A DNA stretch of 64,000 nt from assembly GCA_963704535.1 (NCBI GenBank), contig OY969916.1, forward strand, positions 6,448,001 through 6,512,000. The letters are read 5' to 3'. Both the position numbers and the translations under genes were made by a program. Positions 25,341 through 33,120 of the stretch are shown piece by piece (the first letter of the stretch is position 1; each line of letters opens with the position of its first letter). The notes under the pieces are model-generated. The model was not told where the DNA came from. It saw only the letters and a program-made list of their open reading frames with translations, and ran no database searches. The DNA comes from G963704535 sp963704535. GTDB taxonomy: Bacteria > Chloroflexota > Chloroflexia > Chloroflexales > Roseiflexaceae.

Positions 25341-25349
25341 TGGTATAAT
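25341..25349 (+). promoter_or_regulatory. Extended -10 promoter of the uracil-DNA glycosylase gene
   Basis: TGGTATAAT, followed 14 bases later by a family A element and then the gene at 25484. The element would lie in the 5' untranslated region. Confidence 0.55.
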
Positions 25350-25362
25350 AGCACCGAATCTC

Positions 25363-25460
25363 AGAGACTGTGTGAAAAGGGAGGGTTTGAGGGGCGCCCC
25401 TCAAGATCCCCTTTCCACGATCGATCGCGAGTGACACGAGGGTCTTTTCAGACAGTTTCT
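25363..25460. repeat. Family A element in the leader of the uracil-DNA glycosylase gene
   Basis: AGAGACTGTGTGAAAAGGG left end and TCTTTTCAGACAGTTTCT right end, core GAGGGGCGCCCCTC. Lies between the promoter-like TATAAT and the start codon. Confidence 0.75.
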
Positions 25461-25483
25461 CGGGTGAACGAAAGGGGCGATAG

Positions 25484-26125
25484 GTGAGCGCAGCGGAATT
25501 ATTGGCACAGATCGCCGCCGAAGTGAACGCATGCACCCTGTGTAAGCTGCACAAGGGCGCAACCAGAGGGGTACCGGGAGAAGGGCCCGCCGAGGCCAAG
25601 ATTATGTTTATCGGCGAGGCGCCCGGCTTCAACGAAGATCGGCAGGGGCGCCCTTTCGTCGGCGCCGCCGGGCAATTCTTAAGTGAGTTGCTTGCGTTGG
25701 CCGGTCTGCAGCGCAATGATGTCTTCATCGCCAATGTGGTCAAGCATCGGCCACCCAACAACCGCGACCCGGAGCCCGACGAGATTTCGGCATGTGCCGG
25801 CTACCTGGAGCGGCAGATTGCCGCGATCAACCCGCGCGTGATCGTGACGCTCGGTCGCTACTCGATGGCGCGCTGGTTCCCTGGCGAGAAGATTTCACGG
25901 ATTCACGGTAGGCCCCGCTGGTTCGATGGCCGTATGATCATCCCGCTGATGCACCCTGCGGCGGCGCTGCACCAGCCGCAGTATCGCACGCTGATCGAAG
26001 CCGACTTCCAGCGCCTGCCCGAGTTCCTGGCCGAGGCCGAGCGCGAGGCGGCGAAGTTTGCGCCGGCTCAAAAGATCGACCAGGCGCCCGACGAGCCCGA
26101 GATGCAGCAGCTATCGATGTTCTAG
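25484..26125 (+). CDS. Type-4 (Fe-S) uracil-DNA glycosylase
   Basis: Removes uracil from DNA in base-excision repair. It is 213 residues, with a Fe-S cluster cysteine pair in ACTLCKL (about 17-20). It has IMFIGEAPGFNEDRQGRPFVGAAGQFL (active-site motif GEAPG-x-NED), VVKHRPPNNRDPEPDEISAC with the further Cys, and MHPAAALH as the C-terminal catalytic motif. The last residues are QQLSMF, a good match to the beta-clamp-binding consensus QLSLF, in a flexible acidic tail. Start GTG 25484 follows a GGGGCGATAG leader. The leader carries a family A element. Confidence 0.92.
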   Translation: MSAAELLAQIAAEVNACTLCKLHKGATRGVPGEGPAEAKIMFIGEAPGFNEDRQGRPFVGAAGQFLSELLALAGLQRNDVFIANVVKHRPPNNRDPEPDEISACAGYLERQIAAINPRVIVTLGRYSMARWFPGEKISRIHGRPRWFDGRMIIPLMHPAAALHQPQYRTLIEADFQRLPEFLAEAEREAAKFAPAQKIDQAPDEPEMQQLSMF

Positions 26126-26157
26126 TGCCGCTGCGGGCACAACTGCGGATGAAAATG

Positions 26158-26206
26158 TGAGGGGTTTTCTTGAGGGGTGGCCCCCTCAAACTCCCCCTTT
26201 TCACGT
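26158..26206. repeat. Family A core fragment
   Basis: GAGGGGTTTTCTTGAGGGGTGGCCCCCTCAAACTCCCCCTTTTCA: the central palindrome of the family in reverse orientation, without terminal repeats. It is just after the glycosylase stop and may terminate its transcript. Confidence 0.5.
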
Positions 26207-26228
26207 TACTGATGTATTACTGGTGTCC

Positions 26229-26852
26229 ATGAAGACCTATCGAATCTCTTCCTCCGGCCGACGTACGGCAATCATTCTGCTCGTCGGCGCGTTGATTATC
26301 TGGGCCTTTGCGCTCTGGACCTTCCGCAGCACGCTTGGCCTCGGCTTCAACCCGATCGCGTTCTGGGGCGCGTTGCGCTCCAGCGTCGAAGGGGAGAACG
26401 GCCAGGGACTCTCGATCAGCCAGATCGTTCCGGCCCTACTGATGCTGGTGCTGATCGTCGCTACTCCACTGGTCGTCTGGAATATCCTCGAAGAGTGGGC
26501 TGCGGCGTATACCCCCGCCGAGGATGGCCTGCGCTTTTCTTCCCTCGGTATCGCGCTTACATACCCTTGGGCTGGGATTGGGGCGATCCGGCGTGTCGAC
26601 GAGGACTCGGACGAGCCGATGGACGAATTGTTGCTGAAAGAGGATTATACGCGCCAGATTCGTAATCCTGTGCTGCGTTTCCTCCATGCCCAGGCCTATG
26701 GCCGAACTAAGCTGCCGTTGTACGCTGGCCTGGAGGATCGCGATGAGTTGCTGGGGGAGATCCGTCAGCGCGCTAGCCTGGCGGATGTTGAGCAGGCGCA
26801 GGTTCAGGGGCAGGAAGCCCCCGACCCAACGGAAGGAATATCACGGAAATAA
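26229..26852 (+). CDS. Membrane protein of unknown function (207 aa)
   Basis: Two transmembrane helices (about residues 14-35 and 67-90) are followed by a soluble domain. The latter contains YTPAEDGLRFSSLGIALTYPWAGIGAIRRVDEDSDEP, which looks like a small PH-like beta domain common in bacterial membrane proteins. I chose ATG 26229 because the frame upstream (open to 26058) lies in the glycosylase gene and in repeat DNA. The tail is acidic and Gln-rich. No family is assigned with certainty. Confidence 0.65.
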   Translation: MKTYRISSSGRRTAIILLVGALIIWAFALWTFRSTLGLGFNPIAFWGALRSSVEGENGQGLSISQIVPALLMLVLIVATPLVVWNILEEWAAAYTPAEDGLRFSSLGIALTYPWAGIGAIRRVDEDSDEPMDELLLKEDYTRQIRNPVLRFLHAQAYGRTKLPLYAGLEDRDELLGEIRQRASLADVEQAQVQGQEAPDPTEGISRK

Positions 26853-26901
26853 GGACCGGATCGCTTTCCATATCATCTTTATTTCTTCTCCGATGGTCAT
26901 A

Positions 26902-26926
26902 AAGGCCGCCTGTATGCGGCGGCCTT
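26902..26926 (+). terminator. AAGGCCGCC hairpin before rnj
   Basis: AAGGCCGCC and GGCGGCCTT pair exactly around TGTATGC. It is 50 bases after the membrane protein gene and 120 bases before the RNase J start. No U-tract, so terminator or leader structure are both possible. Confidence 0.45.
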
Positions 26927-27047
26927 GGATAGGATTATTAACATTATCGAGAGCTTGCAGCAGCATCCGCCGCTGCGGCCTACTGTAGAAAGGAGCGAAG
27001 TACGGGCCTTATGCCGATCTGATCGGCATCCGACTTCACAGGAATTT

Positions 27048-28724
27048 ATGGCAAAAAACAGATTGCGCGTCGTTGCTCTCGGCGGGGCCGGCGAGGTTGG
27101 GCGCAATATGTGGGTGCTCGAGTGCGGTGAGGAGATTCTGCTGCTTGACTGCGGCGTGATGTTCCCCGAAGCCGAAATGCTGGGCGTCGATCTCGTGTTG
27201 CCCGATATCTCCTATCTGCGCGAGCAGAAGGCTCAGATCAAAGGGCTGCTGCTGACTCACGGGCACGAGGATCATATCGGCGCCGTCCCACATCTACTGG
27301 CCGACCTCGGTTTTCCGCCGATTTATGGAACACCGCTGACCCTTGGGATGGTCACCGGTAAACTCAAGGAACATCGTTTGCTTGACCGCGCCACTCTGGT
27401 GCGGTTCCAGGCTGGCGATACGTTTACGCTCGGCTCGTTTACGATCGAGCCCTTTCACGTCGCCCACTCGATCCCTGATACGGTCGGGTTTGGTATCACG
27501 ACTCCGGCCGGGCTGGTGATCTACCTGACCGATTGGAAGTTCGATCACACGCCGGTGGATGGCCGCCCGACCGATACAACGACGATCGCGGCGCTGGGCC
27601 AACGCTCGCCGCTGCTGCTGATCACCGACTGCGTGCGCGTCGAGTTGAAGGGCTATACGCCCAGCGAACAGGTGGTCGGCGAGGCATTTGACAACATCTT
27701 TGCGACGGCGCCCGGCCGGATCATTGTCGCTACCTTTGCCTCGAACATCTCGCGCGTGCAGCAGGCGATCGACTCCGCCGAGGCCTATGGTCGCAAGGTG
27801 GTGCTTGCCGGCCGCAGCATGGAGAACAATAGCCGGATCGCGCTGGACCTGGGCTACCTGCGCGCCGAGCCCGGCACCCTGGTTCGCCCGCACGAGGCCA
27901 CGAACTATCCCGACGACCAACTTGCCGTGGTCTGCACCGGCAGCCAGGGCGAGCCGATGGCGGCGCTCGCGCGCATGGCCAACCGCGATTATCCGCACGT
28001 CAAGATCAAGCCCGGCGATACCGTGGTCGTCTCGGCGACGCCGATCCCCGGCAACGAGATCTCGGTCGGGCGGGTGATCAATAACCTCTTCCGGCTCGGC
28101 GCCGACGTGGTCTACGGCGGCAATGTCGGGGTGCATGTCTCAGGCCATGCCGCCCAGGAAGAGCTGAAGATGGTGCTTGCGCTGCTTCGGCCTGAGTTTG
28201 TGATCCCATTCCATGGCGACTTCCGACACATGGTGCTGTACCGCAAGCTGGCGCTGGGGATGGGCGGGCTGCTCCAGCCGGAGAAAGTGCTCCTGGCTGA
28301 GAACGGCGCGATTATGGAGTTCAGCCGCAACTATGGCAAGGTGGCTGGGAAGGCTCCCGTCGGCTATGTGTATGTGGATGGCACAACCGTCGGCGATGTC
28401 GGCAATGTGGTCGTGCGCGATCGCCAGATGCTGGCGCGCGACGGCATTCTGATGGTCGTCGTCAGCATTGACCGCACGACTGGTGAGCTTGTCGCCGGGC
28501 CGGATGTGGTCTCCCGCGGCTTCGTCTACATGCGTCAGTCCGAAGATCTGATCGATGCGACGAAAAACGTGGTGCGCGAGGCGCTCGTCGTTCGCAATGG
28601 CGACGGGCAGACGGAGATGGACAGCATGTTTGTCCAACGCAAGGTCAAGGATGTCGTGAGTGAGTATCTCTACAGCCAGACCAAGCGCCGGCCAATGGTG
28701 CTGCCGGTCGTGATGGAAGTCTAG
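27048..28724 (+). CDS. rnj: Ribonuclease J
   Basis: A 558-residue metallo-beta-lactamase/beta-CASP endo- and 5'-exoribonuclease for mRNA decay and rRNA maturation. The metal motif LLTHGHEDHIGAVPHLL is at about residues 68-84, followed by FHVAHSIPDTVG, the YLTDWKFD metal Asp, and the beta-CASP motifs SMENNSRIALDLGY and CTGSQGEPMAAL. PFHGDFRHMVLYRKLA holds a further metal-binding His. The C-terminal domain is complete. ATG 27048, preceded by AGGA, begins MAKNRLRVVALGGAGEVG, the family N-terminus. The frame upstream to 26925 is not part of the gene. Confidence 0.96.
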   Translation: MAKNRLRVVALGGAGEVGRNMWVLECGEEILLLDCGVMFPEAEMLGVDLVLPDISYLREQKAQIKGLLLTHGHEDHIGAVPHLLADLGFPPIYGTPLTLGMVTGKLKEHRLLDRATLVRFQAGDTFTLGSFTIEPFHVAHSIPDTVGFGITTPAGLVIYLTDWKFDHTPVDGRPTDTTTIAALGQRSPLLLITDCVRVELKGYTPSEQVVGEAFDNIFATAPGRIIVATFASNISRVQQAIDSAEAYGRKVVLAGRSMENNSRIALDLGYLRAEPGTLVRPHEATNYPDDQLAVVCTGSQGEPMAALARMANRDYPHVKIKPGDTVVVSATPIPGNEISVGRVINNLFRLGADVVYGGNVGVHVSGHAAQEELKMVLALLRPEFVIPFHGDFRHMVLYRKLALGMGGLLQPEKVLLAENGAIMEFSRNYGKVAGKAPVGYVYVDGTTVGDVGNVVVRDRQMLARDGILMVVVSIDRTTGELVAGPDVVSRGFVYMRQSEDLIDATKNVVREALVVRNGDGQTEMDSMFVQRKVKDVVSEYLYSQTKRRPMVLPVVMEV

Positions 28725-28735
28725 CCACTCAGCGG

Positions 28736-28776
28736 CGGGGTGGTTTGGAGGGATAGCCCCTCCAAGCCTCCCCACT
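28736..28776. terminator. GC-rich hairpin between convergent rnj and rimI
   Basis: GGGGTGGTTTGGAGGG and CCCTCCAAGCCTCCCC pair with few mismatches around ATAG. It probably terminates both converging genes. The core TTGGAGGG/CCCTCCAA resembles the D-type repeat. Confidence 0.5.
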
Positions 28777-28796
28777 CCTCTCTTAATTCTACATTC

Positions 28797-29498
28797 TTAA
28801 TTTGACTCACTGGTTTGGGAAGAGCGTAGCGGCGGTATCGGCGAGCTGTTGCCGCTCGACGGCGGTGGCTCGCCTGCTTCCAGCCGCAGTCGCCCGAACA
28901 ACTGCTCGCGAAGCTGGTGCAGCCGCTCCTGGTAAGCGGCGGCGTGCAGCGACTCGGTCCACATGATCAGCGCGTCCTCGCCATTGTCGGTGTAGTAGCG
29001 CGGGCGGGTGCCGGCCGCGCGAAAGGCATACTTCAGGTAGAGTTGCTGCGCGACGATATTGCTGACGCGAACCTCCAGGGTGAGCAGGTCGGCGTTGAGT
29101 GCCAGCGCCTGGTCGATCAGCCCATTCAGCAGCAGTTCTCCAATCCCCCGGCCGCGATATTCCGGCGCCACCGCGATGGTGGTGACATGCCCTTCATCGA
29201 TGCTGAGCCAGAGGCCGCCGTAGCCGACAATTGGATACGGGCTGGGTGCCCGGTTGGGGGCGGCTCCGAAGAGCGTCGGCAGGAGGCTGGCGAGGAACCC
29301 ACGCCGGGCCGACGAATCTTCGGTGCGCGGCGGCGGCGGCGTCGGCGATGTGCGCGCGACGATATAGCGGCTATTGGAGGTGCTTCGCAGCTCGTGCCGA
29401 TAGGTGCTAGCGGACCAGGGGGTGCTGAAGCTCCGGCGCTCGATCGCCTGGACCTGCTCAATATCGCCTTCGACCATTGGCTCGATGAAGTAGTACAC
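28797..29498 (-). CDS. rimI: RimI-like GNAT N-acetyltransferase
   Basis: An acetyl-CoA-dependent protein N-terminal acetyltransferase of the RimI type, 233 residues, longer than usual (about 150). It opens IEPMVEGDIEQVQAIERRSFSTPWS, typical of RimI. The acetyl-CoA loop is VAPEYRGRGIGELLLNGLI, followed by TLEVRVSNIVAQQLYLKYAF and RPRYYTDNGEDALIM. An extra proline- and arginine-rich insert (about 55-90) and a polar tail of about 50 residues explain the size. I use GTG 29498; the frame remains open to an ATG at 29594. In many genomes rimI lies with tsaB/tsaE; here it is 6 kb away. Confidence 0.85.
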   Translation of the reverse strand: MYYFIEPMVEGDIEQVQAIERRSFSTPWSASTYRHELRSTSNSRYIVARTSPTPPPPRTEDSSARRGFLASLLPTLFGAAPNRAPSPYPIVGYGGLWLSIDEGHVTTIAVAPEYRGRGIGELLLNGLIDQALALNADLLTLEVRVSNIVAQQLYLKYAFRAAGTRPRYYTDNGEDALIMWTESLHAAAYQERLHQLREQLFGRLRLEAGEPPPSSGNSSPIPPLRSSQTSESN

Positions 29499-29607
29499 CG
29501 TGAGCCTCTCTGCTCCAGCCGGAGAGCTCGTCGTGAAGCGTACGCGCGCGGGGAATGTCGCAATTTCGCGCCCGACACACGCGGCAAGCTTCACGTTTCA
29601 CGCAGCA

Positions 29608-30426
29608 TTATTTCTGGACATTCTCAAGCGGCGTTGCATCGGTGGCCTGGAGGAACTCGGTATATTTGCCGTCCTTGCCGAAGGCGCCACCGCTCTTGAA
29701 CTGCCCGGTCACTTCGACTTTCCCCCAAACGAAGCTATTGTTCGGCCCGATATGCAGTTGGGCCGATTTGTCGGCCGGGAAGCCTTCCATCCACATGATT
29801 TTGCCGATCGGCTGCGGGCTGCTGCCATCCTCCTCAGTCGAGATCCCCTCCGCCAGCACGAAGATCACTGAGTTCCAGAAGTAGTAGCCCTGCGTGGTGA
29901 TCGTCTGGTCGTTGTATTTGGCCGGGTCCTTCAGCAGGTCGAGGAGTGCGATCTTGCCAGCGCCCAGCGGCGCTGCCTCGACACGCACCTCCGTGCGCTT
30001 GACTCGCTCGATCGGTTCGGCCGAAGCGACACGAATACGATATTGATAATTTTGTTCCGGCCCGTAGCCGCCGGCGGTCTCGAACTGGCCGCGTACCTGG
30101 ACGAAGCCATACACCGCGTCGCCGGGCTGGTGCAGATTGCTGGTGATCTCCTGGGGGAAGCCTTCCAGCCAGATCGGCTCGCCCAACGGCTGTGCATCCA
30201 GCCCATTGTCAAGCGTGCTGACGCCCAGCACCAGCAGCGAGAGGCCGGGATTACTGGCGCACCCGCAGTAGGCGCCCTTGACCGTGATCTCTTTGCCGTT
30301 ATAGTCCTGTGGTTTATTTAGAAGATCCGGCACATAGACGGCGTCGTCTCTGCCGCTCATCGCGAAGACAATCACACCGATCAGCAGCGCTAGCGGAACT
30401 AGCGCATATATCGCCCGATATCGCAT
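29608..30426 (-). CDS. Membrane-anchored protein with two tandem OB-like domains (unknown function)
   Basis: A 272-residue protein with an N-terminal hydrophobic anchor (about residues 7-23) and a periplasmic or surface part made of two similar domains. VPDLLNKPQDYNGKEITVKGAYC and LLDLLKDPAKYNDQTITTQGYYF correspond to each other. So do PLGEPIWLEGFPQEI and PIGKIMWMEGFPADK, and VQVRGQFETAGGYG and VEVTGQFKSGGAFG. This is a clear internal duplication of about 110 residues. The pattern (ITVKGxY, VxVxGxF) suggests beta-barrel OB-type folds. ATG 30426 is preferred over GTG 30429. It is divergent from the coiled-coil gene at 30603. Confidence 0.75.
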   Translation of the reverse strand: MRYRAIYALVPLALLIGVIVFAMSGRDDAVYVPDLLNKPQDYNGKEITVKGAYCGCASNPGLSLLVLGVSTLDNGLDAQPLGEPIWLEGFPQEITSNLHQPGDAVYGFVQVRGQFETAGGYGPEQNYQYRIRVASAEPIERVKRTEVRVEAAPLGAGKIALLDLLKDPAKYNDQTITTQGYYFWNSVIFVLAEGISTEEDGSSPQPIGKIMWMEGFPADKSAQLHIGPNNSFVWGKVEVTGQFKSGGAFGKDGKYTEFLQATDATPLENVQK

Positions 30427-30552
30427 CACATATTCCCCCGATGTGGCTGGCGTTCCGCTGCTGCATTATAGGAGTGGCTGCGCGAGTTGTCAAAGCGGCG
30501 TCCCGTATATCGATCGTGTAATCGACCTGTCATCCACAGGACCTTCTACGCA

Positions 30553-30582
30553 TTGACCCCATCCCACTGCCACGCATATAAT
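30553..30582 (+). promoter_or_regulatory. Two-box promoter of the coiled-coil membrane protein gene
   Basis: TTGACC, an 18-base spacer and TATAAT, then a TAGGAGG ribosome binding site six bases before the ATG at 30603. Confidence 0.65.
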
Positions 30583-30602
30583 GCACTGCATAGGAGGTTG
30601 TT

Positions 30603-31247
30603 ATGACTGCCCTGTTTGTGGCCCTCGGAATTATGGTTCTGGCATTGCTGGCCTTGTTGCTCTGGTTTGTGCCCCATTTGTTGCAACAGCAGGCCACGCG
30701 CGTTGCCGGTGAGACCGCGCAGCTTCGGGAGATGCTGCTCGACCTGCTGAATGAGCAGGAGACGGTCACCATACGCCAGACTCAGCTTGGCTCCTCGCTG
30801 TCCCACCTCCAAGATAAGATCGAGACACTCGCCCAGGTCGGCGATACCGCCGCAAATCTCGGCCGGAATGCGGTCGTCAACACTGAGCATGGCATTCAAC
30901 ACCTTGAGGTGCGTCTTGGCGAGCTTCAGAGCCAGATCCAGGGATGGATGGATGGCCGTCAGCAGGGAGCCCAGGCGCGCACCGCGCAGGACAATGAGTC
31001 CTGGGCCTACCTGATGAGTTTGCTGGCGGCGATTCAGGATCGCGTCGGCACGCTCTCACAAGATCGGGCCAATGCTCAGGCTGGATTGCAAGGCCGGATG
31101 CTGCTCGAAGAGCTTGAGCAGGAGATGCAAAACCTGCGCAGCATCTCGGAGGAGATCGCGATGCTGCAATGGCGCCTGCGCCGGTCGCTCAACGAGCGTG
31201 AGGGGAGCCTGGCGTCCTTGCGGCCACGCGTCAGTAATGGGGTCTAG
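30603..31247 (+). CDS. Membrane-anchored coiled-coil protein (unknown function)
   Basis: A 214-residue protein with one N-terminal transmembrane helix (about residues 4-25). It is followed by a long alpha-helical, Gln/Glu/Leu-rich region with heptad character (ETAQLREMLLDLLNEQETV, LGELQSQIQ, LLEELEQEMQNLRSISEE). The layout is like RmuC or other envelope coiled-coil proteins, but no RmuC nuclease domain is present. It is expressed from its own strong promoter and has a consensus AGGAGG. I do not assign a function. Confidence 0.7.
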   Translation: MTALFVALGIMVLALLALLLWFVPHLLQQQATRVAGETAQLREMLLDLLNEQETVTIRQTQLGSSLSHLQDKIETLAQVGDTAANLGRNAVVNTEHGIQHLEVRLGELQSQIQGWMDGRQQGAQARTAQDNESWAYLMSLLAAIQDRVGTLSQDRANAQAGLQGRMLLEELEQEMQNLRSISEEIAMLQWRLRRSLNEREGSLASLRPRVSNGV

Positions 31248-31282
31248 CGGCTGGCCCGTGGTAATGGAATGAAACAGTTCTA

Positions 31283-31291
31283 TGGTATAGT
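31283..31291 (+). promoter_or_regulatory. Extended -10 promoter of the alpha/beta hydrolase gene
   Basis: TGGTATAGT, about 68 bases before the ATG at 31359. No clear -35. Confidence 0.45.
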
Positions 31292-31358
31292 TTAGCTGTC
31301 TTATCCCCTGGTCTTTGGCAGCTCCATATAAGCCGGCATCACACAGACGGACGCTCCT

Positions 31359-32186
31359 ATGAGTATCATGGTCGTCGATAACCAGATGGTCCACTACGAG
31401 GTCTTCGGTCATGGCCGGCCGGTGTTGTTCCTCCATGGTTGGCTTGGGAGCTGGCGCTACTGGTTTCCGACCATGGAGCGGGTTGCCGAGAACTTCCGAA
31501 CCTACTCGTTCGATTTCTGGGGGTTTGGCGAATCGCGCCGCCAGACCACCGAGGAAAATATCAAGAACTATTCTGACCAGGTGATCCGGTTTATCGACGA
31601 GCTGGGGATTGATAATGTGCTGCTGGTGGGCCACTCCATGGGCGGTATGGTGGCGCTGAAGACAGCGATCGACCACCCGCGGCGGATCGGTCGCGTCGCG
31701 GCGGTCGGCGCGCCGATCGTCGGCGATTCGCTCTCGTGGCTGCTCAAGTTGACTGATCGACCGGTGCTCGCCAAGACGTTTACCAAGCTGCCGCGCTTGC
31801 GCCGCTTTATGTTCAACCACTTCCTCGGCGAGACCAATGACCCGGCGGTGAAAGAGATCCTCGACGATAGCGTCAAGTCAAGCTCCACCACGCTCCAGCG
31901 CGCCGTCAGCTCGATGTGGCGCACCGACCTGCGGCCGCAGCTTCACCGGCTGACGGTGCCGTCGCTGATCGTCCACGGCGGCCGCGACGAGATTGTGCAT
32001 CCCAACCAGGCCGATCTGTTCGACCATATCCCCGCCGCCGAGGTGGTCGTGATGCCGGAGAGCCGCCACTTCCCATTTCTCGACGAGGCCGATCTGTTTA
32101 ACGACATTCTGATCCGCTTCCTTAAGCAGGATCAGCCGCGCACCATGCCGCGCGTCCGGGTGCGCCAGCGGAGTGTCGTCGGCTGA
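31359..32186 (+). CDS. Alpha/beta hydrolase
   Basis: A 275-residue single-domain alpha/beta hydrolase. The oxyanion region is LFLHGWLGSWRYW (about 24-36), the nucleophile elbow GHSMGG (Ser near 91), the likely acid Asp is in VHGGRDEIVHPNQ, and the His is in PESRHFPFLDE. A lid with a hydrophobic helix follows the nucleophile. No signal peptide. The substrate is unknown. The C-terminal tail is basic (PRTMPRVRVRQRSVVG). It is followed by rplI from its own promoter. Confidence 0.87.
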   Translation: MSIMVVDNQMVHYEVFGHGRPVLFLHGWLGSWRYWFPTMERVAENFRTYSFDFWGFGESRRQTTEENIKNYSDQVIRFIDELGIDNVLLVGHSMGGMVALKTAIDHPRRIGRVAAVGAPIVGDSLSWLLKLTDRPVLAKTFTKLPRLRRFMFNHFLGETNDPAVKEILDDSVKSSSTTLQRAVSSMWRTDLRPQLHRLTVPSLIVHGGRDEIVHPNQADLFDHIPAAEVVVMPESRHFPFLDEADLFNDILIRFLKQDQPRTMPRVRVRQRSVVG

Positions 32187-32239
32187 CATGAGTGCGACCA
32201 AAACCTCTCTCCTCCACAGACTTTTACACTCACTAGACA

Positions 32240-32269
32240 TTGACGTTGCGGCGGGTGCTATGGTATCAT
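32240..32269 (+). promoter_or_regulatory. Promoter of rplI
   Basis: TTGACG, an 18-base spacer and TATCAT (with TGG before it), about 44 bases before the GTG of rplI. A likely strong housekeeping promoter. Confidence 0.6.
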
Positions 32270-32312
32270 AGCGCCCGTTCGGTTTTATATCGTCAGCTCT
32301 GGAGGGTAACTC

Positions 32313-32819
32313 GTGGCTTCGAAAATAAAGGTGCTCTTAACTCAGCCTGTGGAGAATCTCGGCACCTCTGGTGAGATCAAAGAGGTCTCCGGCGGGTATG
32401 GCCGTAACTACTTGATCCCGAAAGGGCTGGCGGTGCTGGCGACGCGAGGTCAGGTCAAGCAGGCCGAGGAACGTACTGCGGCGCAACAGAAGCGTGTGCA
32501 GGCCGCTCGCCGCGATGCCGAGGCATTGGCCGCGCGCATCAGCGGCCAGACGCTGCGCTTCACGGCGCGCGTCGGTGAGCTCGATCGCCTGTATGGCTCG
32601 ATCACCAACGCCGATATCGCCGATCGCATCAGAACCCAAATTGGCGTCGAGGTCGATCGGCGCAAGATCGACCTGGAAGAGCCGATCAAGCGCATCGGTA
32701 TCTACCCGATCAAGATCCGCCTGGTGCAGGGCCTCGAGCCGCTGGTGAATGTGGTGGTCGAGGGCGAGGAAGGTTCGATCCAGCTCCCGCCCGACCCAGA
32801 GGCGCCCGCCGAGGAGTAA
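32313..32819 (+). CDS. rplI: 50S ribosomal protein L9
   Basis: Ribosomal protein binding 23S rRNA at the L1 stalk base, 168 residues. The N-terminal domain is KIKVLLTQPVENLGTSGEIKEVSGGYGRNYLIPKGLA, followed by the long connecting helix (about 45-75, AEERTAAQQKRVQAARRDAEAL) and the C-terminal domain (GSITNADIADRI...IGIYPIKIRL). It starts at GTG 32313 with TGGAGGG upstream. An acidic tail is added. It lies before dnaB, a common bacterial order. The TAA stop is the TA flank plus first A of a family A element. Confidence 0.95.
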   Translation: MASKIKVLLTQPVENLGTSGEIKEVSGGYGRNYLIPKGLAVLATRGQVKQAEERTAAQQKRVQAARRDAEALAARISGQTLRFTARVGELDRLYGSITNADIADRIRTQIGVEVDRRKIDLEEPIKRIGIYPIKIRLVQGLEPLVNVVVEGEEGSIQLPPDPEAPAEE

Positions 32820-32916
32820 GAAACTGCCTAAAGGGGGAGTTTAAGGGGGAAGCCCCTCAAGATCCTCTTTCCACCACGAATCGCGAGAGATATGCTGGTC
32901 CTTTTGGACAGCTTCT
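32819..32916. repeat. Family A element at the rplI stop codon
   Basis: AGAAACTGCCTAAAGGGGG left, CCTTTTGGACAGCTTCT right, core AAGGGGGAAGCCCCTC. TA flanks left (32817-32818, part of the rplI TAA) and right (32916-32917). Confidence 0.75.
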
Positions 32917-33120
32917 AAGCCGCCAGGCGGTTGATCCTGCTGGCGCGTCCGGCATACAATAGCATAGCACACGTGAGCGATGATGTGTCATATCCTTCCA
33001 GGGATATGGCACATCGTCGTATCTAGGGGCCATGTGGAAGAGTTCGGGATAACCTGTCAGCGACGGACCAATCTTTGTGGGTAAACGTGGGAAAAGCGGA
33101 TCGGGACGAAAGGTTTGCAT
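32820..33120. other. Intergenic region rplI-dnaB
   Basis: About 300 bases: the family A element, then a second hairpin (32979-33020) and the dnaB leader. No gene is seen. Confidence 0.5.
32979..33020. terminator. 18-bp hairpin upstream of dnaB
   Basis: CGATGATGTGTCATATCC pairs with GGATATGGCACATCGTCG with two G-U-type positions, around TTCCAG. Terminator of rplI or leader structure of dnaB; no T-run. Confidence 0.45.
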
